DNA from: Dermatophagoides farinae
Lineage: Eukaryota; Arthropoda; Arachnida; Sarcoptiformes; Pyroglyphidae
Direction: 5' to 3'
DNA: 64,000 nt
Assembly: GCF_024713945.1 (NCBI RefSeq)
Contig: NC_134680.1
Coordinates: 4,178,001 to 4,242,000, forward strand
In this document: positions 1 to 12,146 of the stretch, in pieces
How the letters are laid out: the number at the start of each line of letters is the position of its first letter
How positions within the stretch are numbered: the stretch's first letter is position 1
The notes under the pieces: generated by a model
The model's input: the letters and a program-made list of their open reading frames with translations, nothing else
Databases searched by the model: none
What the model was told of the DNA's origin: nothing
Position numbers and translations under genes: made by a program

Positions 1-250
1 GCATTGCTGTTGATTGTGGTCCATATCCACCTCCATATGGTATATTTGCCTGATTCAATGATGCAGATGATATTAATGAATTTCGATCTAAACCAACTGT
101 GTATAAATGAATTGAATTAATAGACAAAAAAAATCGACAAAATAATAAACAAAAATTACATTTGACAAGAAATCGTTCTTCATTCAATATGGCAATAGCA
201 TTGATAACCAATAATGCTGCTTCAAGCAATGAATATAAACCAAGGGCCAT
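1..250 (-). CDS. IER3IP1: IER3IP1/Yos1-like ER-Golgi protein, 5' part (runs off the window)
   Basis: Two exons are visible on the minus strand: 160-250 with the start codon at 250, and 1-96, which continues beyond the window edge. The intron (97-159) begins GTAATT and ends ACACAG. The N-terminus reads MALGLYSLLEAALLVINAIA, then an LNEERFL stretch. This closely follows the remembered animal IER3IP1 N-terminus (TLYSLLQAALL, NAIAVLHEERFL), including the first hydrophobic segment. Family knowledge: IER3IP1 is a roughly 80-residue two-pass protein of the ER/Golgi that works in secretory trafficking. The region after the intron is Gly-rich (IPYGGGYG) and diverges from vertebrates. The C-terminal membrane segment lies outside the window. 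The gene is divergent to the small membrane-protein gene that starts at 558. Confidence 0.85.
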   Translation of the reverse strand, partial: MALGLYSLLEAALLVINAIAILNEERFLVKCNFCLLFCRFFLSINSIHLYTVGLDRNSLISSASLNQANIPYGGGYGPQSTAM

Positions 251-557
251 GTTTTATTTTTTGGTCAATAATTTTTTTTTTTGGGATTTGGAATTTCAAT
301 CCAAAAACAAACCGAGAATCCACTTGATTTGATTTGACGCGTTGACAGAATTCTTGAATACACGTGATCACAATAATAATGCTGTTCATATATGAAATCA
401 CGCTATAAAATTGTTACAGGTTGTATAAAATTCGAAAAATGAAAATTTTTTTTTCTATTTTACATCAACATTTTATCATTAACATCAATCAATTAGATTA
501 TATTGAATAAATTTTGATTGAAACCTGATAATTATTGATTCTAAAAACAATTCCACA
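251..557. promoter_or_regulatory. Shared upstream region of two divergent genes
   Basis: These 307 bases separate the start codons of IER3IP1 (-) and the small membrane protein (+), so both promoters and leaders probably lie here. The stretch is AT-rich and includes a CACGTGATCAC segment near 361. I see no convincing TATA box. Confidence 0.4.
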
Positions 558-827
558 ATGCTTGAAATGATACAACCAACACAACCGACAAAAATTGTTG
601 CATTATCATTAACCAAATGGTTCAATTGGACTTGTATTTTATCGTTGATTGTAATGATATTTGTTTTAGTGAAATTATTCCTATGGATCTATGTATTACA
701 AAATGTTCATCATAATCAAGATTTAACTAATGATGAAACAAATGTCGATAATGATGAACATGTACAAATTATTCGATCTTTATTCAATATTTCATCATCA
801 TCATCATATACATCGAGCCATGGATGA
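558..827 (+). CDS. Small single-pass membrane protein, 89 aa, unrecognised
   Basis: This single-exon reading frame has a short polar N-terminus, one strong hydrophobic segment at about residues 24-48 (from NWTCILSLIV to IYVL), and an acidic, Asn/Asp- and Ser-rich C-terminus. The profile fits a small single-pass membrane protein. I do not recognise a family. Support comes from its position as the divergent partner of IER3IP1, the clear membrane segment, and codon usage like that of neighbouring genes. It could instead be the first exon of a longer gene or a chance frame. A MITE begins 9 bases after the stop codon. Confidence 0.45.
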   Translation: MLEMIQPTQPTKIVALSLTKWFNWTCILSLIVMIFVLVKLFLWIYVLQNVHHNQDLTNDETNVDNDEHVQIIRSLFNISSSSSYTSSHG

Positions 828-836
828 TTATAATTG

Positions 837-903
837 CAGTAATACCCCGCTTAACGCGGGGGTTACGTTCCAAAAATTTTGAGCGTTAAGCGGGGTTTAA
901 CTG
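837..903. mobile_element. 67-bp pogo/Tigger-type MITE with CAGT...ACTG ends
   Basis: The element begins CAGT and ends ACTG. Its 21-bp terminal inverted repeats differ at 2 positions and share the core CCCCGCTTAACGC. The right flank is TA, and the left flank is TG, possibly a decayed TA target duplication. CAGT ends with TA targets are typical of pogo/Tigger (Tc1/mariner superfamily) non-autonomous elements. The left repeat also contains a short internal hairpin (CCCCGC, TTAAC, GCGGGG). The GC content is strikingly higher than in the surrounding DNA. No transposase is present. No second copy was noticed in the window. Confidence 0.7.
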
Positions 904-1066
904 TATATGTTTTTTTTAAAAAAAAGAATTACCATAGTAGCCACAAATGAGTGATATCAATGTTTGTATATTATTTTGAAAAAAATGATAATCTATTAAT
1001 ATTAAAATCACTTTTTTTCAATTCTATAGTATGGCGTGATTTATTCCTTATTGTTTACAGAAAAAA

Positions 1067-1822
1067 ATGCATCGAATGATAATGATTTGGTTAATTTTAT
1101 TATTATTATTGATGATAATGATGATCATGTTCACTGAATCAAATGTTCTCGACAACATCATCGAACAACAACGTTTTTCAAGAAGTAGTAAGAATGATTA
1201 CAATCCGAATCATCAATGTAAATATCATCAAGATTGTAATCAATTATTAACGAAAATATTGTCTTGTTCAAATGCATCGATCGAAATGTATAGAATGATC
1301 GATAATGATTGTACGGAAGAATATCATCGACAACTTTTATTATATTTAAAACAAAATCCACGTGTTTCTTGTCATGAAAATCGTTGTCTTTGTCATGATC
1401 CGGCATATAGTTATGATTCAATCGATCGAATTTGTCGATATCGATGCAAACATGATGGTGATTGTCGTTCCATTCTTAATGAACCACAACAACAATCGAT
1501 AATTGTAGATTATTCGTCGTATGGTCTTGGCCACCAATCAAAAAAACTTCATGATTACATGGAATCATATAATCGTTTCATACCGATGATATGTTCTGAA
1601 CAAGGTCTTTGCCGTTGTCCACAATATTCGCGACAATCATTATTGGATTGGACAAAACATTCATGTCTTGAAGAGATTCAAATTGAATTTCATAATGTTA
1701 ATTTTATTGCCATAACTGCCGTTTCATTATTGTTTCTTATCATCATTATTATGGCACCAATATTCATATTCTGTTTTGGTCAACATACAAATGCTTACAG
1801 TGGCCTTCGACAAACAATTTGA
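1067..1822 (+). CDS. Cys-rich type I membrane protein with EB/EGF-like modules, 251 aa
   Basis: The reading frame starts with a very hydrophobic signal peptide (residues 1-22, ending near MFTES). A Cys-rich ectodomain follows, including HQCKYHQDC, a CHENRCLC cluster, CRYRCKHDGDC and CSEQGLCRC. The tight C-x-C pairs followed by a spaced cysteine resemble the EB/EGF-like modules of secreted arthropod proteins. A single membrane segment lies at about residues 214-237, with a short cytoplasmic tail. The sequence before the start, TTGTTTACAG then six A then ATG, looks like a 3' splice site, so a 5' non-coding exon is likely. The role is unknown; a cell-surface or adhesive protein is the natural guess. 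Confidence 0.75.
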   Translation: MHRMIMIWLILLLLLMIMMIMFTESNVLDNIIEQQRFSRSSKNDYNPNHQCKYHQDCNQLLTKILSCSNASIEMYRMIDNDCTEEYHRQLLLYLKQNPRVSCHENRCLCHDPAYSYDSIDRICRYRCKHDGDCRSILNEPQQQSIIVDYSSYGLGHQSKKLHDYMESYNRFIPMICSEQGLCRCPQYSRQSLLDWTKHSCLEEIQIEFHNVNFIAITAVSLLFLIIIIMAPIFIFCFGQHTNAYSGLRQTI

Positions 1823-2611
1823 TTGATAATTTCCATATATATCATTGGTCATGATAAAAAGAACATTTTTTTTTTTTTTTGATTATATCAGGTCATTATT
1901 ATTATTATTATCTAAGAAAGTTTTAAGAATAAAAATGTGGATTAAAATAATAACAATTACAACAACAAAAAAAACAACAACAATAATAATAACAACAATT
2001 ATTAATTAAGAGAAAAAGAAAAAAAAATACACACACACACAAAATTCAATATATATTTGAATTTATGTTGATAGTGATTTATATATGAATATATAATTTG
2101 AATAATAAACAAACAAACAAATGATGGTCATCAATTTATTTAATGTGTGTGTGTGTGTGAGTGATGTATCGATTATTTATAAATGAGAAAAAAAAACTAC
2201 CACCAACAAACCAATCGGATGAACTAATATCTTATCGTCATCGAAACTAATATAATAGTACATTGATGAAAGAATATAGACATTCATTGGTATGTTTGTT
2301 TGTTTGTCTATGATGATGACGATAATCGATCGAGATACTTTATTCATTCATTCATTCTATTAATTTGTTGTTGTTGAAAATCGTTTTTTTTTCTGGAAAG
2401 GCGATGGTGGATCATCATTTGATGAATTGAATGAATTTGAAATGATGATAATGATGATAATGATAAATGATGGCTATATAACCAATGGATGACAATGATG
2501 GCAATAATGATGATAATGATAATGATACTATTATTATATTGTATCGGATAATTTTCACTATGAATAATGATTTTATCATTATTATTATTAATAAAATAAT
2601 AATTATCATAA
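1823..2611. other. Intergenic, between convergent genes
   Basis: This stretch holds A-rich runs, a TG repeat near 2143-2158, ATTC repeats near 2341, and GAT repeats near 2440-2520. I see no gene in it. It must contain the 3' ends of the genes on either side. Confidence 0.6.
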
Positions 2612-3363
2612 TTAGAATGGCGATGTTGAGCTTCCAGAGCTACCAGCCGATTGTGCACGTGCCGATGGTGATGCCAATGAGCCACGGCCACCACGTGTTT
2701 TAGTTTGTGTACGATCAAAATTTCTTCGTGCTTCACCTTTGGCAACAATTGTATGAATTTCTTCCATAACAGGTTGAATTTCTTGAACCACTTTACGGTA
2801 TGGTGTGATGATTTCACGGACTTCCTATTTTTTTTTGAACGAATGGGTTATTAGTATGAATTGAATCAATTAATTAATTTCATTAAAAACGAACCTGAAT
2901 AATTGGTTTTTTAACTTCGTGAATAAGTCGATGTGGTTCTTCTTCCGATGAAGTTTGTTCAACTTCACCAGCACCAGCTGCTTCATGTGTTTGATGTACA
3001 CGGATACGTGATGAGCTTGATTTGAAATGAATTTCCAATGGTAGGGCACCACCTTCAACTTCGATTACCTAAATAAATAAAAAAAAATTGAAACAAATCA
3101 ATTGTTGAACAAATTATTGAAAAGATAATGAGGATGATTTTGTTTTATTTTACCTGTGGCTCAATGTCTTCGTATGGAATATCAACAGGTTTCATTTCGA
3201 CCGTATGTTTTGTCTGTACAGCTGCCTGAATTCTTTCTCGGCCACTACCACCTTCTTTAAATTGTCCATCCATAGCATCGAAACCGCCTTGTGCATTGAC
3301 ATTTATTATGGCAATAACAGCGATGGCCAACAAACAATAGGTGAATCGATTGTAAAACAACAT
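2612..3363 (-). CDS. Secreted cuticle-like protein, 198 aa (paralogue of the glycine-rich protein at 16.6-18.1 kb)
   Basis: Three coding exons join in frame: 3154-3363, 2895-3068 and 2612-2824, all at phase 0, with CAG|GT donors and TAG acceptors. The first exon encodes a signal peptide (MLFYNRFTYCLLAIAVIAII, cleavage near NVNA-Q). The middle shares with the 16.6-kb gene a core that includes LHFKS/IHFKS, then SEEEP(H/Q)RLIHEVKKPIIQ, EVREII, PYRKVVQE and TIVAKG/TIVSQG. Intron positions inside this core are identical in the two genes. The C-terminus here is basic and Ser-rich rather than a glycine repeat. The signal peptide, charged core and a Gly-rich paralogue suggest an extracellular or cuticular structural role. 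I cannot name the family. Confidence 0.75.
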
Positions 3364-3593
3364 TTTTTTTCTGATGTAGGTATTTGAATTTTTTAAGAAA
3401 AAATAAAAATTTGGATGAGCAAAACACAAACAAACGAAAAATGATCACACTTGAAAGACAGGATGATGTTTACAACAGCAAAACACACACAATACAGCTA
3501 CACAATGTAAAAAAAACAAATAAAAATAGTTAGACTTTAAAATGGCTTTTAAGTGATCGTCGAATGATGATTTTTTCAAACAAATCGATCGCA

Positions 3594-3601
3594 TTTTTAT
3601 A
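3594..3601 (-). promoter_or_regulatory. Candidate TATA box for the 198-aa secreted protein
   Basis: The minus strand reads TATAAAAA at this position, about 230 bases upstream of the start codon. Between them a CATCAG then A-run then ATG suggests a leader intron ending just before the start. The paralogue at 18.1 kb has the same arrangement. Confidence 0.4.
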
Positions 3602-5338
3602 TCATTTTTTGTCTTGCTCATTTTTTCCTTTCTAAAACTTAGATGGGCGGATGGATTCGATTCGGTTGGTCATCACCATCATCATCATCATCATCACTAT
3701 ACTCTGTGTCCGTCCGTTTTTTATTTTCACTCTTCGGACACAATGATATGATGATAACGAAAAAAAAAGAGATCCATTCTTAAGATTCATTTTTTTTTGT
3801 TGATAGGCCGATCCAAACACCAACTACTACTGTAAATACGACAATAAATATGATGATGATGATTTTTTCAAGAAACCCTTTGACATTTGACATGTTTGCC
3901 TAAAAGAGAAAAAAAAATATAATCAATCAAACTATACTAAAATGATAACGATGAAAAGAGAAGAAGAAAAAATAAAAAACAGAGACTAAGGAAAAGAAGA
4001 AAAAGAACAAAAAAAAATCAGGAATTGAACTTCACTACATCACACACACATTCCATGCCACGCCATCCTATTCAATTTAATTTTTATTTTTTTTTTAAAT
4101 ATATTGCCACCATTGTTATTGGTCCATCATACAATCAATTCGGATCCATCATCATCATCGTTCGGGTCGATCATCGGGTGTGTGTGTGTGTGGATGCAAA
4201 AAACATTGCTAAACATGATGATGATGTAAACAAGGACAGGACAAAAACACACAGAGACCAGGTTCAGAGTTCAGATCTTAAACGTTCAATTTCAGTTTTG
4301 TTCGATAATATGTTGTTGTTGTTGTTGTTTGATGAACGGAAAACAAACGTAGGATTGTCCGAAATATTTCTTATGACGATGATGATGAAAAGGATCAGGA
4401 TATATGTGTGTATGATGGTTATATCTATTTAACACTTGTGTCCAATTTTTTTTTCTTCTTCTTTCGAATTGTTATCGTTTATTTTTTTTTCGTCGTCTGA
4501 TTAGATCAGTGTGATTGTTGTTGCTTTTGTTGAGAATTATTATCATTATAATAATAATAAACAATGACAATCATCTTGTTTTGCTGAGTATGTAATACCG
4601 AATTTTTTCTGATTCGAATCGAATTGGATGATGATGATGATGATGATGACAATTGTGCTAGTGATGATAATGATGAGATAATGATGATAATAATAATGTC
4701 TTTGTCCACATAAATATGATTGCAATCTTTTTTTTTAAGAAAAAAACAGATCAACAAAAAAAAATTTAAAATGGACCATACCTCGAATAGATTATATCCG
4801 GATGAATTTGTGTTTCGAATGGAAATGGTAAAAAAAATCATTTTTGGTTCGAATCATTTTGGAGATCAAAATAACCAATTCACAAATACAATGATCTACG
4901 TGTGTGTATGTATAGAATAATTTGCAACTGCGAAATAGGAAGTTTTATCGTTTCATAATCATTCACTAATCTTATTTTTTTTTTTAATTAAATTCATACT
5001 TTAGTTCAAATGATGATGATGCTATGTAGAAAACGCAACGCTACTGTTGTCGCTATATTAGCACTGTGACATTGTTCATACTGTGTATTGTAAGGTTCAA
5101 ATGTTTTTCGTGTTTTCATTAATAAAATTCGCTTTATGCCATTCATCATTCAATATCTAGCGTGAAAAACATTTTGTGACCATGATTCAATCACCACAAT
5201 AGAAATGATAATCATTTTTAGACGATAAGACCATGACAATGATGACAAAAAAAAATGTTTTGTCCACATTGTTGAAAAATGAATCTATCACTAAGCTCCA
5301 TCGCAGTTATCAAGTGTCAAGTTTCCGATATTCATTAT

Positions 5339-5376
<38 letters not shown>

Positions 5377-8300
5377 CCTTTTGTTGCCTTTTTTTTCGAT
5401 AATGGTGTTAATGAATTTAACCCATTCATTCATTCATTCATTCGTTTTTTTTTGAATGTCACAAATGTCATGAATTTATCATATGGTGAAATCAAGTTGA
5501 CAATTTCAAAAAATTTTTTTTCTTCCAAATCAAAACATCTTTCTTTTGTAGTAGTGGTCGATTGAACATTTCAATTGACCTCGGTAGCAAAAAAAAACGG
5601 AAATACCAAATCCCAATGGAATGAATGAATGAATGAATGAGAATTCATCATTCATTCATCATCAATAATAATTTTGGATATTCGATTCAAAAACTTGTTA
5701 TTATACAGGATTGGAGAAAACAAAAATATATGTTTTCATTTTCATTTTCCCGTCTCAGTTTTTTTTTGCCGTATTTTGAAAAAGAAAACAAATCCACATC
5801 ATGTAAAATATCCGTAATCATAACAATGATGATTATGGGTTGTTTTTTTTCTTTCAATTTTGTTTCGATTCAATAATCCATCATTCTTTATAAAATTTGA
5901 TTTCAATTATTGATGATGATGATGATACAATCAAATCGAATCAAATAAAACACTATACGGAAGGAAATTCGAATTCGAATCTATTATATATGTAAAGAAA
6001 AAAAAATAACTTGCTCAAATTATCTCCCATTCACAGATGTGATGATGATGAAGCAAATCGAATGATAATGATGTGTGTGTGTGTGCATGTGTATTCGAAT
6101 CTTTTTCTTATTATCATTCGTAGATCGATTCACATCTCATCGGATATTTTTTTTTTTTTTGGTTTCATATTACCGGATATCTTTTAACCTGATGTTGCTG
6201 CTGCTGCTGCTGCTGTATTGTGGAAATAATACCCGTAATCATAATAATCATATAATATAATTAACGAATTTGAATCAAATTTGTTAAAAAAAAGGCCATC
6301 AGGTCATCCAGATGTTTCTCACAACATATCATATTTATGATCATCATTTGTTTGTGTCTGTGAGTTTTTGTGTTTGTCGAATATTATGGATCAATTTTAT
6401 TCATCATCGTCATCGTCATCATTTTTTTTTCTATTGAATTTTGTTGTTTAAATAATGTGTGAAAAAAAATAATCATTTATCGTGTATGTGAAAATTGTCA
6501 CGTTTACGAAAATGAAAATGAAAATGAAATGGACAAAAAAATTTCAATATTTTTTTTTTAGCTGCTGTCTGTCTGAAAATTGTAGATTGGGTTATCATTT
6601 TCAAAGAAAAAGATTAAAATTCCGAAAAAGAAATAAAAGAAATATATTCGATTCATGATGATCATGAATGACGATGATGTAATCAAATTGTTTATGCAAA
6701 TTTCTTCTTCCATTTCATTATTTACTTGTTAAATTTTTTTTTTCGTTTGTGACCTTTTTTTTCTCCCCCTCCTACATTTGTTTGTTAATGTTTTCATTCC
6801 ATATATTAATTTCTCTTTTGTCCATATGTTTATTATAGGTGATTACAATGAAAAAAAAATTGACCACTACTACCCTAGTAATATAACCAATAACAAATGA
6901 ATCCAAGATAAAAATTGAAAAAGAATAAAACCATCATCATCAATCATAATCCAATGTGAAAAGGAGAAGAAAATCGTTTAGATCGGTATGGTATTCATCA
7001 TTAAATTCAGTAATCATCATCATCATCATCATGATCTAATTGGATCGACAATTTTCAAATATCACACACATATAAATCCACAAATAAATAATAACATGAC
7101 ATGTTGTAACTACCGGAAATTGATGATGAAAACACACAGACACATGCATACACATTCATTCAAGATGATAATAATGATTGGTCTGGCAACGACCACTACA
7201 GTATATAATAATACAAGTCTTACTGTCATAATCGATTCGTTGCCATCATCATTTGCATCATCAATAGATACATCAGACCAGAAGCGAGGAAGTAAATATT
7301 CTTTCTTCCTTCATTTTTTTTGGCCTAAAATACACCTTACCATCATCATCGTAATCATCACATCAACCGGCTTCAAAATTATCGCCTTTATTCGGTATCA
7401 AATTTTGTTTTTTTGTTGATCCATTTCCAGCATTATCATAACATTATCATCATTGTATAAAGCATCAGCCGCCCATCACATCATCATCATCATCATCATC
7501 ATAATCAACATACGATAACAATGATAAGTTTGGATTTTTTTTTCATTTTCTTCTTCGTTTCATTTTATAATGAAGAAAAAAAAATTAAAATGAAAATGAA
7601 AACAATAGAGGAAATCGAATGATGATGATCACCATCATCATGATGAATGAATGGATGAATGTATGTACGGATGCCATATTACCACCGACAGATGTGTGAA
7701 CTCTGTAATCAACAAACACACACGCACACGGCATTATTATAAGGACAATTTTTATTTCACTGTTATCATCAGCATCATCATCATCATCGATGATGATCAT
7801 TTTAATTTATATTCTTGTTGATTGAAATTATCTTATTTTTTCCTTTTGATTATATGTAGTTAGTTATTATTGAATGTCATAATAATGAATTGAATTTCCG
7901 TGAATGATGAATTTTTTTTCTGTTTTGTTTTCCTGGCCAAATATTAGAATATAGTGATCATTATCATCATCAATTGGATCAACCCAACCGCTTATTGTTA
8001 TTGAAATGATCGTATACATTGTATTCAATATTTTCGATCTATTTAGATGATAATTTTATCACTTTATTACTCATATATCATATCTATATATTGAAATGTA
8101 AAAAAATTTGACAAATTTTTCCATTTAAGATCAATGAATGAATGAATGAATGAATGAAAAAACATATAAACATTGTCAATTGAACAAATAACAACCTGTT
8201 GTGAAGAAAAAAAAATTCATTATAATTTGTCGATCAAACAAATGAACATATGAATGAAAAAAAAGGTTATGTTCTTGACCTTGTTCTTCTTTTTTTGAGA

Positions 8301-11300
8301 TCGTGTCATGTTCATCATCATCGTCGTCACACCAATCAATCAATCATAATCATAATCATCATAATTATTATTATCGTGTAGTGAATTATATCAAATGTTT
8401 AGATTATAGATGAAATTTTGTTTTTTTTCCTTTCTACAAATTCGAATATAATTTGTCATCATCATCATCATCATCATCAACAATGACAATCAAATCCTTT
8501 ATGATCAATCGATCCCTAAAAAAATTGATATTTACGTGAAAAAAAATTCACATTTGATACGAATCAATAAATAAAAAAAAAATTTTCTTTTTTAGGTGAG
8601 AATTTAAATTTATAGCTTTGACCTTTCTCATCATTATCATCATCATCATCATCATCATCGAAAGAATCAAATAAATTTCCATCAAAATATTTTTCTTCTT
8701 CTGTTGTTGTTAGATTTGAATTTGATTTTTCAAAAAAAAAAAAAAAATTTCATTTTCATTTCAGGACAAACGGTGTCGAATTCGAATGCGCTTTGTATTT
8801 AAATTTGAATTTTTTTTTCTTCTCCAACTTTAAATCAGTTTTGTACAAGTGAACAGAAAGAAAAAAAATTGTGAATGATGGATTTGTGGCTGAAATTTTT
8901 TTTTCTCTCGTTTTTCTATTCATTCTATTCGTATGTAATGGAAAAACTAAACGGAAATTCAATGAATTGAAGAAAAAAAAATTCAGAAAAAAAGAGTGAT
9001 AGTGAAAAATACCATACAAACAAAACTTTTTGATTTTTTTTATAATCTTTTTTGGAACAATGTGATGGTTCCTTATAGTGGGAAGGATGGATGATGATTA
9101 CAATTAATACATTTTTTTTCTATATGAGTGTGTGTGTGTGTGTGTGATGATGATCATGACCATCGGATTGAATAAATAGTTGATAAATGATGACAACGAA
9201 AACAGACAACTGAAAACACTGTGCAGCAAACATCTGAATAAAAAGAGATAATAAATGTTTACGATGACAAACGAAAATCAACATACCATATAATCGAATT
9301 GTGAATGATGATGATGATGATGATTATATAAGAATGGTGACCATATTTTTTTTTGCAGGAACAACGATGATGAAGAAAAAAAAATTCAATTAAATTTCTT
9401 TTTTTTTTGTTCTTTTTTTCTAAGGTTCTTCATAAGGTGTATACCGGGGGGGGAAGGGACATCGTATTTAATGTTTGACATGTCGATAATGATGATAATG
9501 ACGACCTGAATGAATCGACCTGGACACACACATACACACAATCATTCTCAATAACCACAATTTTTTTTTCTTTGAAAATTTCAACTGATTGATTGATTGA
9601 TTATGACCGTGTGCCATCATCATTTTTGAAATTTTTTTTTTTTTTTTTGCTGTTGATGTGTGTATGATGACTTTTGAGAAAATTCCATAAGGGAGAAAAA
9701 ATCTGGAACAAATCTCTTTTCGTTTTTTTTTACTTCTGTTTCGGCTAGAACAGTCCATTGGTCAATTATTTTTCTTCCATTCACATTCATTACAAATATT
9801 TTCATGATGGTGTGATTTGATGATGATGATGATGATGATGATCGAATCATTCAAATTTTTTTAATGAAAATTCGCTACATATTTGTATGACTGGTGGTGA
9901 TGAGAAAAAAAAATTCTTTCAACGATTCCTATTATCGATTAATGATAAGAACTAGTTATTAATCCAAACCCGATTATCATCAATGGATTATGTTTATTGC
10001 GAAAAAATCCCGACCAATCCTAAAAAAAAATTCCAATAATAATGTTTATGCACCGGATATTTGATCAATTTGATTGTCATCGCTTGTTTGCACCATAACA
10101 ATGAAAATAAGATGCTATATCATCTGGAAAATAAAATTCAAAAATATAAAACAAAAAAAACAAAATGAAAATTTGAATGATTGATTACAAATGGGAAATC
10201 AACATACAACAACAACAACAACAACAACAACATTGAAATCATTTTTTTTTGTTGTTGTTGTTGTTTCATATTCATTGAATGGCAATGGCAATACTTCCTC
10301 TACCATTGATTATCATTATCATTTCAATGATAATGATGATGATGATGATGATAACAGCGAAGATCAAGAAAAAATTCATTTTTCTTTTCTTTTTCGTTCT
10401 TGAAACATATTCACATCATTCACAGAAGCAAATCTTTATATTTTATCAACAAATTGTTTTGTACCACAAATATTTTTGAATACAATACATGTGGCTTGCG
10501 CCCAAAGCTTTTCATTGTTTTTTTTTTTTTTTTTTGAATATTTTTTCATATTTGTAATCTTCATCGATCATCATATTATTATTATTATTATTATTATTTG
10601 AAAGGTTGGTCTGATTATTGATGATATTTCCGGCTATAATCATTCAACAACAACAACAACAACAACAAAAAATAATAAAATAAAGGTTGGCCATCAACCA
10701 TTTGGCAGCAGCAGCAGTTTTTATCGACACCATTATTAACATCTTGACTGATAGATGGACTTGATCATATCAAATCAACATAGATGGCAAGCAATGAATG
10801 AGAGCAAAAATAAAAAATGGACATCATCATAATCATAATCATCACTGATATCATATACATATCATCACTTATATCAAATCACATAACTTTTTGTTGTTGA
10901 TTCCGGTTTTGATCATTGAAAAGAAGAAAAAGAATGATTTCAAAGATACACACGTACACACACACACAATACAATAAATCAATGGATCAATTGTTCACCA
11001 CTTATCATCATCACCATCATCATCATATATATGGATGGTTTGAGCATCATATTGGATCCATCTTCAATATATTGTTATTATTATCAATTATTTGGAATGA
11101 TCAAACGGATGGATCGGATCGAATAAACATTGACGGGAATTGATCACGATCAATAGGTTTGTGAAATGAACTGAATTGGCGGGACAATGTCCTCTATTTT
11201 TTTTTCGTTTCCTTTTGCTTTCACTTTTGTTGTTGTTGTTGTTGTTGTTTGTTGGCAGCCAGTGGTCATGGTGGTTTTTTTTTTGATGGAACGGATCAAA

Positions 11301-12146
11301 TCGGATTGTATTGATGAACCTGGGCTGCCATCAACATCGGGCCAACAATAATTTATTTTCATTTCATTTGTTGTCGATGACAATGATGATCGCAATCTTG
11401 ACCCGTATTTATCTAAGTGTGTTTTTTTTTATTATTTCAAATCATCAGGTTCACGATAATCGAGTGAAAAAAAAATTGAAAAGTGGGGGAAGAAATGATG
11501 GGAAAAATAAAATATGCTACTACGATACTATCGGATATGTTCAATCGATTGTTTTGTCCGATGACGATGGTATTTGGCCATTTGGCCATTGGCATTGATT
11601 GATTAATCAAAATTATTGATGATGATCTTCCTTATTCTCTTCTATTTGATTCGATTCATTCATTCATTGAAATGGAAATGAATTGTTATTATTGAAATGA
11701 CCGCGCTATTATGATTTTAAAATGAAAATCATAAAAATCATCATTTATAAATCAATTGGTTAGACGGGTTTATCAAATCAAAAAATTTATATTTCAAATT
11801 TCCATTCGAAATCGTTATGTTTTTGTTGAAGTAATAATGAATCAGAATTTTTTTTTTACGGTCAAAGATTTGTTTTTGGTTGTAACCATTGTCCATCCTG
11901 TTAACTTTCAATGATCTTCTTCAGCACTTGTCAACAATGGATTTATGCTTAGATTTCGCCGGATATTAATGCTTATATTCACGTATACGTGGAAATCATT
12001 CGATTCATATGTGTGGTTCACTCTAGTGGCCAATATCAAAGTCACTCGAATTGGAAACATTTGTTTAGTTCATATAAACATCGTTAGATGGCGAGCATGA
12101 AAGTGTTTGGTTTTTTTTTCGTAATTTAATAATTTTCATCATTCAT
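3602..12146. other. 8.5-kb gene-poor stretch
   Basis: No reading frame here has recognisable domains or convincing codon usage. The stretch is full of GAT/CAT, TTG, AATG and CA/TG microsatellites and poly-A/T runs. Candidate frames such as 6988-7419 and 11311-11598 are mostly translated repeats. It may hold regulatory DNA, leader exons, or non-coding transcripts, but nothing can be assigned by eye. Confidence 0.5.
5344..5372. repeat. (AC)n microsatellite
   Basis: An uninterrupted dinucleotide repeat of about 14 units lies in the gene-poor stretch. Confidence 0.95.

Noticed and set aside
4720-4920. 66-aa plus-strand frame with a non-repetitive middle
   Set aside because: Short, with no partner exon, no promoter and no family resemblance. 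It is probably chance.
6988-7419. 143-aa plus-strand frame with a signal-like segment and a QKRG site
   Set aside because: Much of it is translated CAT/CACA repeats. No homologue is recognised, and no consistent following exon could be joined.
11311-11598. 95-aa plus-strand frame with a hydrophobic segment
   Set aside because: Composition follows the AT-rich background, and no supporting splice sites or homologues are recognised.
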